From positions 7,297,253 to 7,361,252 of the forward strand of contig CM075939.1 of assembly GCA_038030265.1 (NCBI GenBank): DNA of 64,000 nt, given 5' to 3'. Every line of letters starts with the position of its first letter. Position 1 is the stretch's first letter. The notes beneath the pieces are model-generated. The model did no database searches, was not told where the DNA came from, and saw only the letters and a list, made by a program, of their open reading frames with translations. The stretch is from Corythucha ciliata. Its lineage: Eukaryota; Arthropoda; Insecta; Hemiptera; Tingidae. This document shows, in pieces, positions 12,901 to 22,200 of this stretch. The position numbers were made by a program, and so were the translations under genes.

Positions 12901-15757
12901 ACGCATTGCTTATCGTGAACCAAAAAAATTCTAAATCGTGAAAAATCCCCCTATTTTGCGGCTAATATTGTGGAAAACACTTAAGAAAAACGTTAATTTC
13001 CAGCTAAAACTGAGAAAAGTAGTAATCCCCTGGTAAAAAAATTTAAAAATCGGTAATATGCTGCTAAAATTGAGGAAAACGCCAAAACTCGTGGATAATT
13101 AAGAAACATCGCTCACGGGATAAAAACGATACTTTGCTGCTAAAGTTGAGAAAATGCGCAAATTCTCATTCTGAATGATTACTAAAATGTGAAATTACCC
13201 TTTTCCGGTCTCCCTTACGAAATTTCAATCTGCCTCCCCCCCCCCCCAGGACAAATTCCTACCTTCGCCACTGGCCACATGGGGCGGCAAAATTATATTA
13301 TAGCCCCGGGGCGGCAGAAAGCAAAATCCGGGCCTGGTTCAGTATAGAACAGATTATAACTCGGAATTTTTAGGCATTTTAGTCAAGAAATAACCAAATT
13401 GACGGTTTTCCAAAACTTTCAACCATAGAACAACGCAACTCGAGGCTTTATTAGCCGACGGCATGGCGGCCGGTCAGCCTGCTTCCAAAATCCGATCCGT
13501 AGAACCGCCCAAATCACTTTTTCCCCGTCATGTTTTTTGTTTCCCCCAGCCGCGAGACGGCTAAACTCGGAGATGTTTGTCAATTTTTATTCATAAGGAG
13601 CATAGGCTCAACTCGCGATTTTTCTCATCCCTTTTGTATACGGAGCAGTCAAAATCGCAGTTTTTCCCCACTTTCAACCGTACAGTCGAACTCACGGGTT
13701 TTCCCCGGGTTTAGTGCACTGACCATCGAATATTTTTACTTCTTAAAAATTTAATCCACCGAGCAGACCGACCTTGTTGTTGAAGAAAAACAAAGTCAGA
13801 TGGGCGTTGTTGGGCTCATTTAAAACAATCGCGGTTGGTTGGCTTCCTAAAATAAAAAACAAGATTTCGGGGGGTTGGCTCATTGAAAACTCAATTTCCA
13901 TGGGCTGGCCCATCGGAAAAACCCACTCATGAAAGCAATTTCATGGATTTCGCTTCATCTAAAACGAAATGTCGCGCTGACGTTACCCCCACGCCCCATT
14001 CGACAATTCGGCTGACGCCGTGACTCATTAAAAAAAAAAAATCAAGTGAAAATCGGGGTTTATAGCATTGAAAAATGGATAAACAATCAAATTTTCAGGG
14101 ATTAGTGAAATTCGTTAGCTAAATTTTCGCCCTTTTCACTGAAAACCGGGATGATGCTGATAAAGTGGAAGATTTATCAGTCTAAAATTGGTTCAAGTCG
14201 AGTAATAGAAAAATCTTGTAATAAATTTAGACCAGTTTATCGATCAAGGCTTGGCATTGTGTTCCTTAGAATAAGAAAATAGATGATCGGATAAACCTTT
14301 GTGAGTGGTTGTGGGCGAGGGAGTTACCAATCTTAACAATTCGTTTATTCTTAGCACAATGTATATGAGAACGCATTTTCTTCGAAATGAACTGAAATTG
14401 TTAAGAGTTTCGAATGTGTTATTCGAATCTTTTCATAAACAAAAAAAAATTTAATGTGCAATAAAATGCGTGTGTACATTATTCGTGTTTAGTGGATATC
14501 GTGGGGTGGTTGAATATAGCGAACAATTTGATTTTCAAAATCTGACACAAATCCCATTTTCCTTTTTATTTTCTGTTAAAAAAGCAACAAAAAAAGACAA
14601 TGACATGAAGCTAGAAGCCTTGGTTTATATAACTTTACCATAAGTTCTTTCAGTTCTTTCCGACTTTGGGGTTCTACTTTGACGAAGTATCCTGGCCATC
14701 GCAGAGCCATAATTTATTTGACTTTTTGTTTTTATAAATTAATTGCCAAACAACTGTAGAAGTCAGGGACTAGACAAGTCTCAGGATTTTTTTGCACTTC
14801 CCATTCTCCGTGAAAGTATTCGTGTCAAATAAAATGTAACCACACGGTCACATCAATCACTCACTGATTTTTTAACACTTCGACCGTTTCGCTCTTTAAA
14901 CATTTTTTTTTGACAAAACCTTGCTAAAATGTCAACAAGGAGGGGGTTATTTCTTGTTTGAAATCAATGAAAATTCATAATCACGGCTGAAATTTCGTAC
15001 AAAAAAAATAACCCCCCCTAGGGGGATTAAAGAATTAACCGTCTTACATGAAAAACTTATTGTTCTCTGCCCCAAAAATACACTCGAGTTTTGACTTTAT
15101 TTTCATCTAGCATGCTAATGAATCTAAAGATAAACAAAATAACAACAATTGAGTCATTCGGAACACATCTTTCACGTGATTGGGGTGATTTTGTGGGGGT
15201 GAGTGGGGGGAGGATCCTAGGATTCGGGTCCTCAGAGGATATAACTCTGGGAGTGCATGGTGGTTGAAAAGTCGGCACGAGGAACAATGGGAGAGGTAAA
15301 AGAGGGTGAACACTTAGTTCAGTTTAATTGTTTTAATTTTATGTGAAATTTGATAAAATTTAATTTGCTAATAATGAAATGAAAGTCAAGCGGCGCACTT
15401 TGGGATTCCACTGGGGTGTCATAAGTTGAAATACTAAATGGAAGGAATTCGCAGTATAATCGATAAAATGACGTAAATGCTATCATATCATGGTTGAACG
15501 TAGCAATTAGCTACGCTGAAGAAATGAGATCACCATTTTTTCTTCAATTATTGTTAGGCTCTTCCGTTCTTTATTGCTATCGGTTTAAAAAAAAAACCAT
15601 TGACTCTTATCATGATGCTACTTACAGCCGTTTGAACATATCCAAAAGGTTCGGGAGGACAAGGGTAGAAAGTACCGGACTCCAATTCGGCCTTTCTCGC
15701 CTTGTATTCGACGAGAAGTCGATCGAAATCCTCCCATTCTGAATCTTCCCAGCTCAT
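871..15757 (-). CDS. CLCN2-like: ClC-2-like voltage-gated chloride channel, N-terminal 347 residues in seven exons (partial gene)
   Basis: Plasma-membrane chloride channel of the ClC-1/ClC-2/insect ClC-a group, known in the family as a dimer with one pore per subunit. Seven exons join with consistent phases (0,1,1,1,1,1,2) and GT/AG borders. The cytosolic N-terminus (about residues 1-105) includes [16 protein letters not shown], a block conserved in ClC-2. The first membrane helix follows ([16 protein letters not shown]). The chloride-filter motif GSGIP is at 181-185, and GKEGPFVH carries the gating glutamate at about residue 225. In FSIEVT, valine at about residue 285 sits where exchangers carry the proton glutamate, so this should be a channel rather than an antiporter. 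The later helices, the helix R tyrosine and the CBS domains lie beyond the left edge; full-length relatives have roughly 850-1,200 residues. Intron 1 spans about 13.45 kb and is packed with transposons. Gene identity is very secure; exact junctions were read by eye. Confidence 0.93.
1024..1149 (-). CDS. CLCN2-like: ClC-2-like gene, exon 6
   Basis: The acceptor TTTTTCCGCAG is strong and the donor is GAAG/GTACGT. It encodes [20 protein letters not shown] followed by GFFTAV, as in ClC-1/2. The valine after IE replaces the internal proton glutamate of ClC exchangers, an argument for channel function. Confidence 0.93.
1223..1513 (-). CDS. CLCN2-like: ClC-2-like gene, exon 5 (selectivity filter and gating glutamate)
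   Basis: The longest exon seen, at 97 codons. It opens with [13 protein letters not shown], which holds the pore serine. It then gives [18 protein letters not shown] with the gating glutamate, then [19 protein letters not shown] and FGAPIG. All are diagnostic blocks of ClC-2 channels. The acceptor is TTATAAAG and the donor GGAG/GTATAA. The polypyrimidine tract before the acceptor is weak. Confidence 0.95.
1587..1715 (-). CDS. CLCN2-like: ClC-2-like gene, exon 4 (helix C)
   Basis: The acceptor is AATTATAATAG and the donor ATTG/GTAATA, phase 1 to phase 1. It encodes [20 protein letters not shown] and ends with IVAPQSI plus the first base of the glycine that opens the selectivity filter. This matches the membrane segment just before GSGIP in ClC-1/ClC-2. 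Confidence 0.93.
1819..1974 (-). CDS. CLCN2-like: ClC-2-like gene, exon 3 (end of cytosolic N-terminus and helix B region)
   Basis: Entered in phase 1 through acceptor AATTGTAG and left through donor AAAG/GTAAAA. It encodes 52 residues with [18 protein letters not shown] and a continuing hydrophobic run, as in ClC-2 (a conserved GEDW followed by the first membrane helix). No stop or frame break is present. Confidence 0.92.
2050..2173 (-). CDS. CLCN2-like: ClC-2-like gene, exon 2
   Basis: The acceptor TTGACAG directly precedes ATG, and the donor is CGAG/GTAACA. The exon gives [16 protein letters not shown], then a lysine-rich stretch and an acidic [10 protein letters not shown] segment, a hydrophilic cytosolic N-terminal region. 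Within the family this methionine is normally internal, which implies an upstream exon. The exon ends in phase 1. Confidence 0.9.
2174..3340. other. ClC-2-like intron 1, exon-2-proximal part; no element identified
   Basis: AT-rich intronic DNA with poly-C runs at 2453-2465 and 2573-2582 and a GC-richer patch near 3000-3260. Open frames here (for example 3005-3241) show no domain and overlap in several frames, so no gene is called. Confidence 0.5.
3341..5111. mobile_element. Non-autonomous hAT-like element filled with 28-30 bp degenerate tandem repeat
   Basis: The left end CAGGGGGCGAGGGGGG has relatives at 31479 (inverted), 7876 and 60311 (inverted). The right end is CCGCCACTG, giving the CAGTGGCGG-type terminus used by other elements here. 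The body consists of diverged units of the form GCTAATTCGCGGCTAAAATT-GAGAAAAA. The flanking octamers TGCCTTGG and CGGGTAAA do not match. The two ends may therefore belong to different insertions, or the duplication is lost. Confidence 0.5.
5112..6430. repeat. Second degenerate tandem repeat type (34-36 bp period), inside ClC-2-like intron 1
   Basis: Repeated loose units of the form GCGAAATTAGGTTTTGAAAG plus AGCCAAAATC. The entry sequence TTTCCGAGGACG near 5127 recurs near 28508 in front of another array of the same type. Related blocks are at 1-360, 28600-29230, 36560-36840 and 56150-56650. Terminal repeats or target duplications were not found. Confidence 0.6.
6431..7870. repeat. 28-30 bp degenerate tandem repeat array with an orientation switch near 7380
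   Basis: The array reads in the GCTAATT...AAATTGAG direction up to about 7370, then in the opposite direction (TTCTCAATTTTAGCC...GAATTAGC) to about 7850. No gene is present. This is probably the body of one or two broken hAT-like elements; no termini were found. Confidence 0.55.
7876..9240. mobile_element. hAT-like element fragment, left terminus present
   Basis: It starts with CAGTGGTAGTGGTGAGGGGG and continues through a GC-rich terminal block ending AAAAGCTTAAAGATGG. This block is shared (inverted) with the 60311 and 31479 termini. The body is the 28-30 bp repeat. No right terminus or matching duplication of CTAGCTTT was found, so the right boundary is only approximate. Confidence 0.45.
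9249..13273. mobile_element. hAT-like element (outer copy) in ClC-2-like intron 1, split by a second hAT
   Basis: The left terminus is CAGGGGTGTAGGTACGGGGG; the right terminus, read inward, is CAGTGGCGAAGGTAGGAATT. The flanking octamers GCCACTTG (9241-9248) and GCCACATG (13274-13281) match at 7 of 8 bases, as expected for an old hAT target duplication. With the inner insertion and its extra duplication removed, about 1.99 kb remains. The body runs collinear with 24001-26249. Non-autonomous: no transposase frame. Confidence 0.8.
9626..11651. mobile_element. hAT-like element (inner, nested copy), 2026 bp, perfect 8-bp target duplication
   Basis: The ends are CAGTGGCGGATTTTCAGGGA and, inverted, CAGTGGTGGATCTAGGATTT. 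The octamer AAATCAAC flanks both sides (9618-9625 and 11652-11659). The related sequence at about 24305-24330 has a single AAATCAAC at the same place, which is the empty site. The internal repeat is of the 28-30 bp type. The same family recurs at 57969-59967. No transposase is present. Confidence 0.92.
13282..14130. repeat. Degenerate repeat-derived intron DNA
   Basis: Loose repeated phrases (CAAAATCGCAGTTTTTCCCC, then GGGCTGGCTCATT-like units) suggest another eroded tandem array. No termini and no coding signal. Confidence 0.4.
14131..15625. other. ClC-2-like intron 1, exon-1-proximal part; nothing recognised
   Basis: AT-rich DNA without repeat units, terminal repeats or conserved frames. 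The short frames at 15057-15313 overlap in two registers and look non-coding. Unlike the rest of intron 1 it is free of the minisatellite, so it may hold intronic regulatory sequence; that is inference only. Confidence 0.45.
15626..15757 (-). CDS. CLCN2-like: ClC-2-like gene, exon 1 (coding part, 44 codons)
   Basis: The exon starts at an ATG with A at -3 and an in-frame TGA nine bases upstream. It encodes 44 residues, is acidic at first ([15 protein letters not shown]) and ends with FGYVQTA. A perfect GTAAGT donor follows. Ending in phase 0, it joins exon 2 to give YVQTA-MYGRY, matching the YEQTL-MYGRY type junction of animal ClC-2 proteins. That match, 13 kb away, is why I assign it to this gene. 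The family may use alternative first exons, so other starts further right are possible. Confidence 0.8.
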
Positions 15758-16780
15758 TCTTCGTCAAGACTAACCAAAAAACACACTCTATAGAGAAAAA
15801 AGGACTCAACTTCCTTTATTCAAACTGCGAAGGACCCTCTCCGGGGGGGGGGGGGAGGACAACGAGAATTGAATAAGTGCTCGCCTGGACGGACCTCCCC
15901 TTCTTTATACTTTAGGCCATTTTTGCCTATTATAATTCGATCCCCTTCCCCCGGATAATCCTAATTAAAGTCATCTTTCATCCCACTTGAAAAGAATATT
16001 TTAGTAACATTGAGAGAGGAGGGGGTGGATGGGTTTTAACCTTTTTCACCGAATTTTCTCTTACCTTGCGATGGGTCACCGTTGCCGCGGCCTTCGCATC
16101 GACATTACTGTGTGCGTATGTTGGAAAACTTGAAATATTTCATAAAAATAAATAATTCAGTAATTAGCGATATTGTCAGGGACAAAATACGCTCACAATA
16201 AATTATTACTGTAATTCACGTTAATCACCGAGCGATACTTTGTGAAAAAAAAAAAAACTAAAATTGTAGTTAATGCATTTCTTGCCCAATGGTTTCACGA
16301 TAGTTTTTTTTTTTGTTTTTACAATAAGTAAACGGTATTTTTATTTAAAAGTATACTCTTTTCACGTTGATCAAGAAAAACTATGCGAACGAGGCAACGT
16401 GATGAATTATTCACGTCTACTTCGTTCATAATTTCGTAGCTTCGATGTAATTCGTGGTTATGCTAATCGAGTAAGATCCCCACTTTTATTTTTTTGACTC
16501 TTTTCCAACATACAACCTGCTCAAAAATTATTATTATTATTTTGTTTTATTCCGAAAACTTTATTATTTTAGTAATATTTTAGTTGTGTTCATAGATATA
16601 TTATTAAGTAAAGGACCCGAAACATGACTAGTAGGTACAATTCATAAATTGTCCTACAACCAGCTTATTTTTTTGGGGATGGGGAAACAGCGCAAGAATA
16701 AATAGACAATTTTAATGATAAATACTACGGTAAGTGCTGACTAGAAGTATTGTTTTAGTTTCAATTGACTAGGTTAGAGA
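15758..16780. other. Region upstream of ClC-2-like exon 1; 5' UTR/promoter candidate, no motif called
   Basis: This lies immediately upstream (minus strand) of the inferred start codon and should hold the 5' UTR and promoter or an intron to an upstream exon. It includes a 12-base G run at about 15843 and ATT repeats near 16529. I could not pick out a credible TATA box or initiator. The LINE remnant begins to its right. Confidence 0.35.
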
Positions 16781-16782
16781 CT

Positions 16783-17726
16783 ATGCTGGTATATTTTCTT
16801 TGGTACGCTTCCTTTTGAGTCGACGTGATGGTGGTGGTTCTTCCAAGATTTGGCGGACCAATCTGTTCGGATGGTAGAGCCGTAGGATTGTTTTGATGAA
16901 TTGCACGACTTCGGGCACATCAAGGTGCCTGTGCTCCCGTGATAAGCCTCAGCACTCGATTTTGAGCAGTCTGTACGCGAGTAATGTGCGAGTTGGCAGC
17001 GCTGCCCCATATACCGCGAGCGAATTGCCAGATTGGCCGAATTAGGGCCAAGTATAGCAGTCTCTTGAGATGAAGTGGAAGAGTGGAGCGAGCGTCAAGT
17101 ATAAATTTGAGCTGTCTTATCCGGTTGCGCATCCTGTGTACGATGTTCTGGATGTGATGTTTCCAGGTGAGTTTAGCATCCAGTATCACTCCTATGTATC
17201 TAACCGAGTCATTATTCGGGATTGCTGCACTTTGCAGATAAACCGAGGGACGAAACACATCTTTCGTTTTGTACGTGAATGTAACCAGTGAAGATTTCGC
17301 CGTATTCATTACAACTCCGCCACTGCTCGCACCATCTTTCCACTTCATCGAGAAATCCTTGCACGTTTGCAGCTGTCCTTTCGCTGAAATATCTTGGTTG
17401 AAGACTGCAAACATCGTCCGCGAACTGTGCTAACGTAATTCCCTGTCGTGTTGGGAAATCGCTGGCTTAGATAAGAAACAGAAAGGGACCAAGTATACTG
17501 CCCTGTGGGACACCAGCATTGATGGACTTTGACGTTGAGATCGCTTCATCGCACTTGACAGAGAAAGATCGAGAGCTTAGGTATGACTGGAAGAGCCTGT
17601 AATATGTGTCAGGCAGATGATCTATTATTTTGAAGAGTAGCCCAGGATGCCCACACCCAATCGAATGCCTTCTCCGTGTCTAGCAATGCTCCAAGGCAGA
17701 CCTGTTTTCGCTCAAAGGTGTCGAGA
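16783..17726 (-). pseudogene. LINE ORF2, reverse transcriptase catalytic part and C-terminus
   Basis: It begins right after the hAT target duplication with LDTFERKQVCLGALLDTEKAFD (RT motif A region; first 20 residues are the key part). It reaches a QFADD-type active-site block near 17400-17440. It ends with KRLLYLALIRPIWQFARGIW and a basic tail closing in a stop near 16783. At least two frameshifts (near 17410 and near 16925) split it. RNase H and poly-A were not seen. Confidence 0.85.
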
Positions 17727-17734
17727 ATAGTATC

Positions 17735-19534
17735 CAGGGGCGTAGCCAGCCCATGAGCAAGGGGTGGGCAGCCAGCCAGGCACACAAATTCAGAGTTGGG
17801 GGGAGGGGGTCGCACGTCTTGAGAAATAAATCTGCTCATTGCTCGCGGTTGAAATTGAGAAAAAACGCCAATTTGCGGTTTCGCGATCCAACATCCGGCC
17901 CGAAATTAAGAAAATGCGCTAACTCACGGTTTACAGTGCTCTTTTCACGGCTAAAATTGACAAAATAAATTGCGCGTTCAATGTAGAATTGAGAAAAATC
18001 GCTCATTTGCGGCTAAAATTGAGGGAAAATGCCAATTCACGGCTAAAATTGAGAAATGGAGCTCATTCGAGCAGGTAAAATTGAGAGAATGCACCAGTTC
18101 GTGGTTTCTCAAACCAACATCTCGGTGAACATTGCAAAAAAGTGATAATTGACTGTTTTTATACATTTATATAGCAAGTTTGCGGGTACAATCGAGAAAG
18201 ATGGCGACTTAGCGCACACATTTTTGAAAAAGTTCTTAGTTTCGGCTATAATTAAGGCACATTGAGGAAAACTCCTATTTTAAGGTTCGGGATGCAACGT
18301 CCGGATCAAAATTAATGAAATTCGTTAAAATGAGTATTATGTGGACCTTTTCACAGCTGAAATTTGAAGGGGGGAATTGCTCAAGGCAGAATTGAGATTA
18401 AAGCACGAATTTGCGGCTAAAATTGAGGGAAAATGAATTGGCAAAATTGTCAGTTGATTACAGTGTAATTGCCGTGGCTAAAATTGAGAAATAGCGTTCA
18501 TTCACAGGTTACATTGAGGAAAAACTGTTCTTTTGCGGCTGAAATTGACAGAACGCGCCTATTTCCGGTTTATAGGCGATGACCGCAGTGTGCCGGCCGT
18601 AATTAGAATAGTAAATCAAAAATGCGTTATTCCACGGTTTTTTGAGACCTTTTTACGGTTAAAATGAAGAAAATAGGCTATAGTTCGAGGTAAAGTTGAG
18701 AAAAATCCCTCAGTTTCCTCTGAAATTGAAGATGAACGTCAATTCGACGTTACAAATAGTGCTCATTCACGAGTTAAATGGGGGGGGGGGGGTTCTGTGC
18801 AACTCCTCTTAAGGAAAAACTGGATCCACCACGCATGTGGGCAGATTCACTGGCGAAAATAACAGATGAACCATTGCCTTTTTGCAGGCTTCTAACAGGA
18901 TCTGGAGGTTAGAATCACGTCAATTCACGGTCATCAGAGACTAAATTTGCACAGAAACGGCCACTATCCGTCAAAAAATAAATATCTGCTGGAAACCTGT
19001 CGTTTGTAGCCTTCTATTTTGGATTTTATGTCGAAAAATTGAAACTTCTCCCCCCCCCACCACGGAAAGTGATACTTTTGGAGCTAAACTTCAAATTTTA
19101 GACCTGAGACGGTAAACAGAGCTGGCAGTTTCTCTTCCACCATAAGTCTGTATGGCACAGCGGGCTAATCACGATTTGACCCAGACACACGAAATTGCGC
19201 GTCGAACCTTGCGAAGATGGGATTTTAGTGCGAAAAATCAGCAAGATCGGTTTCCAAGTTAAGCTGACCCTCGAAATCGGTTTGCCAGCAACAAACATCA
19301 GCGAATTTTTGATTTTTGGTGAAACCGATGTTCGAAAATGTGTTGTTTTTTAGTGATAAAAATCCGCAAAATTGGTTTTATGGAGCGACATATAATAAAT
19401 TTGTGTTTCTGTTAGCCAGATCAGGGAAGATATTTTTGGAATTTTGGGGGTGGGCAGCTGCCCCACGAAATCCGCGTTTTTGATTCTAGTGGAGGGCAAC
19501 TGCCCACCCCTGCCCCCCGTTGGCTACACCTATG
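17735..19534. mobile_element. hAT-like element, CAGGGGCGTAGCC family, 1800 bp, in LINE ORF2
   Basis: The ends CAGGGGCGTAGCCAGC and (inverted) CATAGGTGTAGCCAAC match at 12 of 16 bases. A perfect octamer, ATAGTATC, flanks it at 17727-17734 and 19535-19542. It splits the LINE reading frame between the DTDTI and LDTFERK segments, which gives independent proof of insertion. The body is largely degenerate 28-30 bp repeat in one orientation (about 17840-18790). The last 700 bp is a different, non-periodic sequence. A second full-length copy is at 45316-50613. Confidence 0.93.
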
Positions 19535-19542
19535 ATAGTATC

Positions 19543-20797
19543 GGTGTCTCTGTGGAGTTGTTGTGGGCAGGAATGAGACGGACGGAATCCAAACTGTGAG
19601 TTGGGAATGAGGGGCGAAAGAAATCGCAGAAGTTTTGGAAGAAGTAGACGCTCAAATATCTTGGAAAATAAGGGCCGCAAGCTTATCGGTCTGTAATTAC
19701 GAGGTTCTGAAGCGTTTTTATTGGGCTTTTCCATCATGATACGAGCGTGCTTCCACTTGTTCTGGAAATGGGTCGTCCTGAGGATGGCATTATAAATTTG
19801 TGTAAGAAATACCAGACCCTATTAGGAGATAGCGTGCGCAGTGTATTAGCGACGGCACCTTGTCGCTCCTCCTTCAAGGCTTGTGTCAGTTCTCTGGCAG
19901 CTGCATCAAAGCGTTGCTTATCCAAAGGATATTTGGTTCTCATCCAACGAGCTCGAGCATGTTTTTTGCTTTCTCTTAGAGAATGAATTAGAGGTGATGC
20001 GACAAAGGTCAAATTGCGGCGGGTGAGGGTAGGTGATGATGCTTCGAATGCTGCAGTTTGAATGGTACTGGTGAGTTGAGCAACAGCACTGTCAATATCT
20101 TTCGTGGAATCTGGAGATTAATTGTATCTTCGATCGTTTGTTCATAGATTTCCCAGTCAAACGGTTGCTGAATCAGGGACTGGGAGCGCTACACTGAGTA
20201 GTCTGCGTGTAGACAAATAAGGACAGGAAAATGATCAGAGTGTATTTCCTTCACTACTCTCTGTGCTATGCAAAACCGCTGAAGGTTTTTGCACAGCAAG
20301 ATATCCAGTATATGTCAGGCATTCTAGTAGCGTCGTGGGGATAGTAGGTTCACTCGTTAGGTTAGAACTTCTAAGTGCAGATCTATGATCGCGTCGTGTA
20401 GAACTCTACCCCTTGGGTTTGCGATCTGAGAACCCCAACGGGGGTGCTTAGAGTTGAAATCACCGCCAAGTATAAAGTCAGAATTGAATTCGTGGACTAA
20501 TCCCTAGAAGTCCCCTTGTGAAATCCTGCACTCTGGAGCCGAGTAGAATGACCCAATTATCAGCTGGCGGTGAGAATTCTGAAGGGAGACGCGCGACACT
20601 TGAAATACATTTTCTTGAATGCAAGGCAATTCATTATGACTTATGTTGTTTTTAATCAATACAGCGGAACCTCCCTTACGACGTCCACTCGGGTGATCTG
20701 ACCGATAAATCGTGTAACCTGGAGTATAGAAATTTATATTCGGGACTAGTTAGTAGTTTGGTCTCAGACACAAGCGCAATATCAACGTTGTAACTTC
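19543..20797 (-). pseudogene. LINE ORF2, endonuclease remainder and start of reverse transcriptase
   Basis: Minus-strand frames give NVDIALVSETKL, GYTIYRSDHPSGRRKGGSAV and the metal-binding GGDFNSKHPRWGS, the endonuclease core of Jockey-type LINEs. A linker follows, then the RT entry block PRNYRPISLRPLFSKIFERL with NSQFGFRPSHS. There is an in-frame stop in the endonuclease (after QGDF) and at least one frameshift near 20090-20160. The segment is bounded on both sides by hAT target duplications. Confidence 0.85.
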
Positions 20798-20833
20798 CAG
20801 GCGCGGATCCAGAGTCGGCTCAAGGAGGGAGCC

Positions 20834-21238
20834 ATGATGCGACCCCATCCAATAATACCACTGCACCTACCAACTCCACATGTTCACACCACACCACGCA
20901 CTTTCCGTGTCAACAACATTTTGTTGTTTTTTCACTCTTCCGGCGTTTGGGTTTTCTTCATTTTTTCGATATTTCAATGTTCAGAGATAGAGAGCTACTT
21001 TGCCACTGAAAGCGCCTGGTTGTTCAATGGAAGAACTATGTTGGACGTGAACTATAATAGCGTTTCCCATTTGCACAAAATTCTGCATTTGTGCAGTTCA
21101 TTTCCACCCGCCCTCTCTGAATTGAAGTGCATTCTTTATCTTAATGAAGAAGACTGGCACGTGGGAATGAATTGTCCCGATGCAGAATTTTATGCAAATG
21201 GTAAACGCTACAACTGTTTGGCCAAAATATATTCTTGA
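20834..21238 (+). CDS. Hypothetical 134-codon reading frame inside hAT-like element
   Basis: I do not recognise this protein. It is the longest open frame in its element and starts 36 bp from the left terminus. It has a hydrophobic stretch (GVWVFFIFSIFQ, about residues 37-48). The C-terminal half (ESAWLFNGRTMLDVNYNSVS; LNEEDWHVGMNCPDAEFYAN) looks less biased than the repeat-derived frames and contains several aromatic and cysteine residues. It could be a scrap of a captured host exon, a transposase remnant or chance. The flanking sequence on either side is repeat DNA. No promoter or splice signal was identified. Confidence 0.3.
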   Translation: MMRPHPIIPLHLPTPHVHTTPRTFRVNNILLFFHSSGVWVFFIFSIFQCSEIESYFATESAWLFNGRTMLDVNYNSVSHLHKILHLCSSFPPALSELKCILYLNEEDWHVGMNCPDAEFYANGKRYNCLAKIYS

Positions 21239-21419
21239 ATAAAGTGAACTCAACCAAAGGGTTGAGGGGCAAGCCATGGCCTCTCATGCCCCGCCGTTAG
21301 AACTTATGAATTTTGGACACGACGAGCCCAAAAATCTGTTCGTTCAACCTCGCTCCGGGCTTATCTTCGGCGAACAGTCGAAGAACTGCAGTTAGTTTGT
21401 CATACCATTTGTAGGTTGC

Positions 21420-22200
21420 GAATGGTCATTTTTGCCATTTCCAAGGTGCTGATTGTCAGGTCATTTTATACGTATAAGGTGAGTAAATATTAGCCAGAGC
21501 GATATTATCAGGGCTAGAATCGTCATTTTTGACATTTTATGATAGAACGATGAGTTTTGCCGTTTTTAAAACAAAAATTGCCTGTCTGGCCATTTTTACA
21601 GCGGTTTTTGAATGTTTTGCATGTTTGTCAGTTTTGGCCATATTATTCAGGGCGGGAGTCACATGTTCAGGCATTTTCAGGGCGCGAATTCGGGGCTCGA
21701 CAGTCTCACCAAGTCAGTTTCGCCATTTTTATAGCGCGAATCAGTCAGTTCACCATTTTCAAGGCGCGAATCGTCAGTTTTGTCATTTTTTTTTTTTTTT
21801 AGGGCGTAAATAGTTGCGTTCAAGCCAAAGGCGTGAATGGTCAGTTTGGTCATTGTTTACACGCAAAGGGTCAATTTTGCACTTTTCAGGGCAGGGATAA
21901 TCTGTTTAAGCATTTTCAGGGCGCGAATATCAGTTCAGTTCGAATATCAGTTCAGCCGTATTTGGGACGCGGCTATATGGTCCGTCAAGCCAAAGACGCG
22001 AATGGTCAGTGTTGGCCATTTTTGACGCGCGAATGGTTGATTTAGCCATTTTGAGGGCTGAAAGAATCGTCAGCTTAGGCATTTTTAGGGCGCTTGAAGT
22101 CCGTTTGGCTTATTTTTAGAGCGAGAATTTCCAGTTTGGCAATTTTTAGGGCGCAATTATAGTCAAATAAGGCACTAATCGTCACTTCACCACATTGGGG
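21420..22200. repeat. Degenerate minisatellite, GGGCGCGAATGGTCAGTTTG-type units
   Basis: About twenty diverged units of roughly 35-40 bp share GGCGCGAAT, GTCAGTTTGGCCATTTTT and a trailing AGGG. It is confined to the hAT-like element at 20798-22567. The frames that run through it are repeat translations, not genes. Confidence 0.7.

Noticed and set aside
9249..13273. Helitron origin for the repeat-filled elements
   Set aside because: Helitrons make no target duplication and have no inverted ends. Here 8-bp duplications and CAG-type inverted ends are present, matching hAT.
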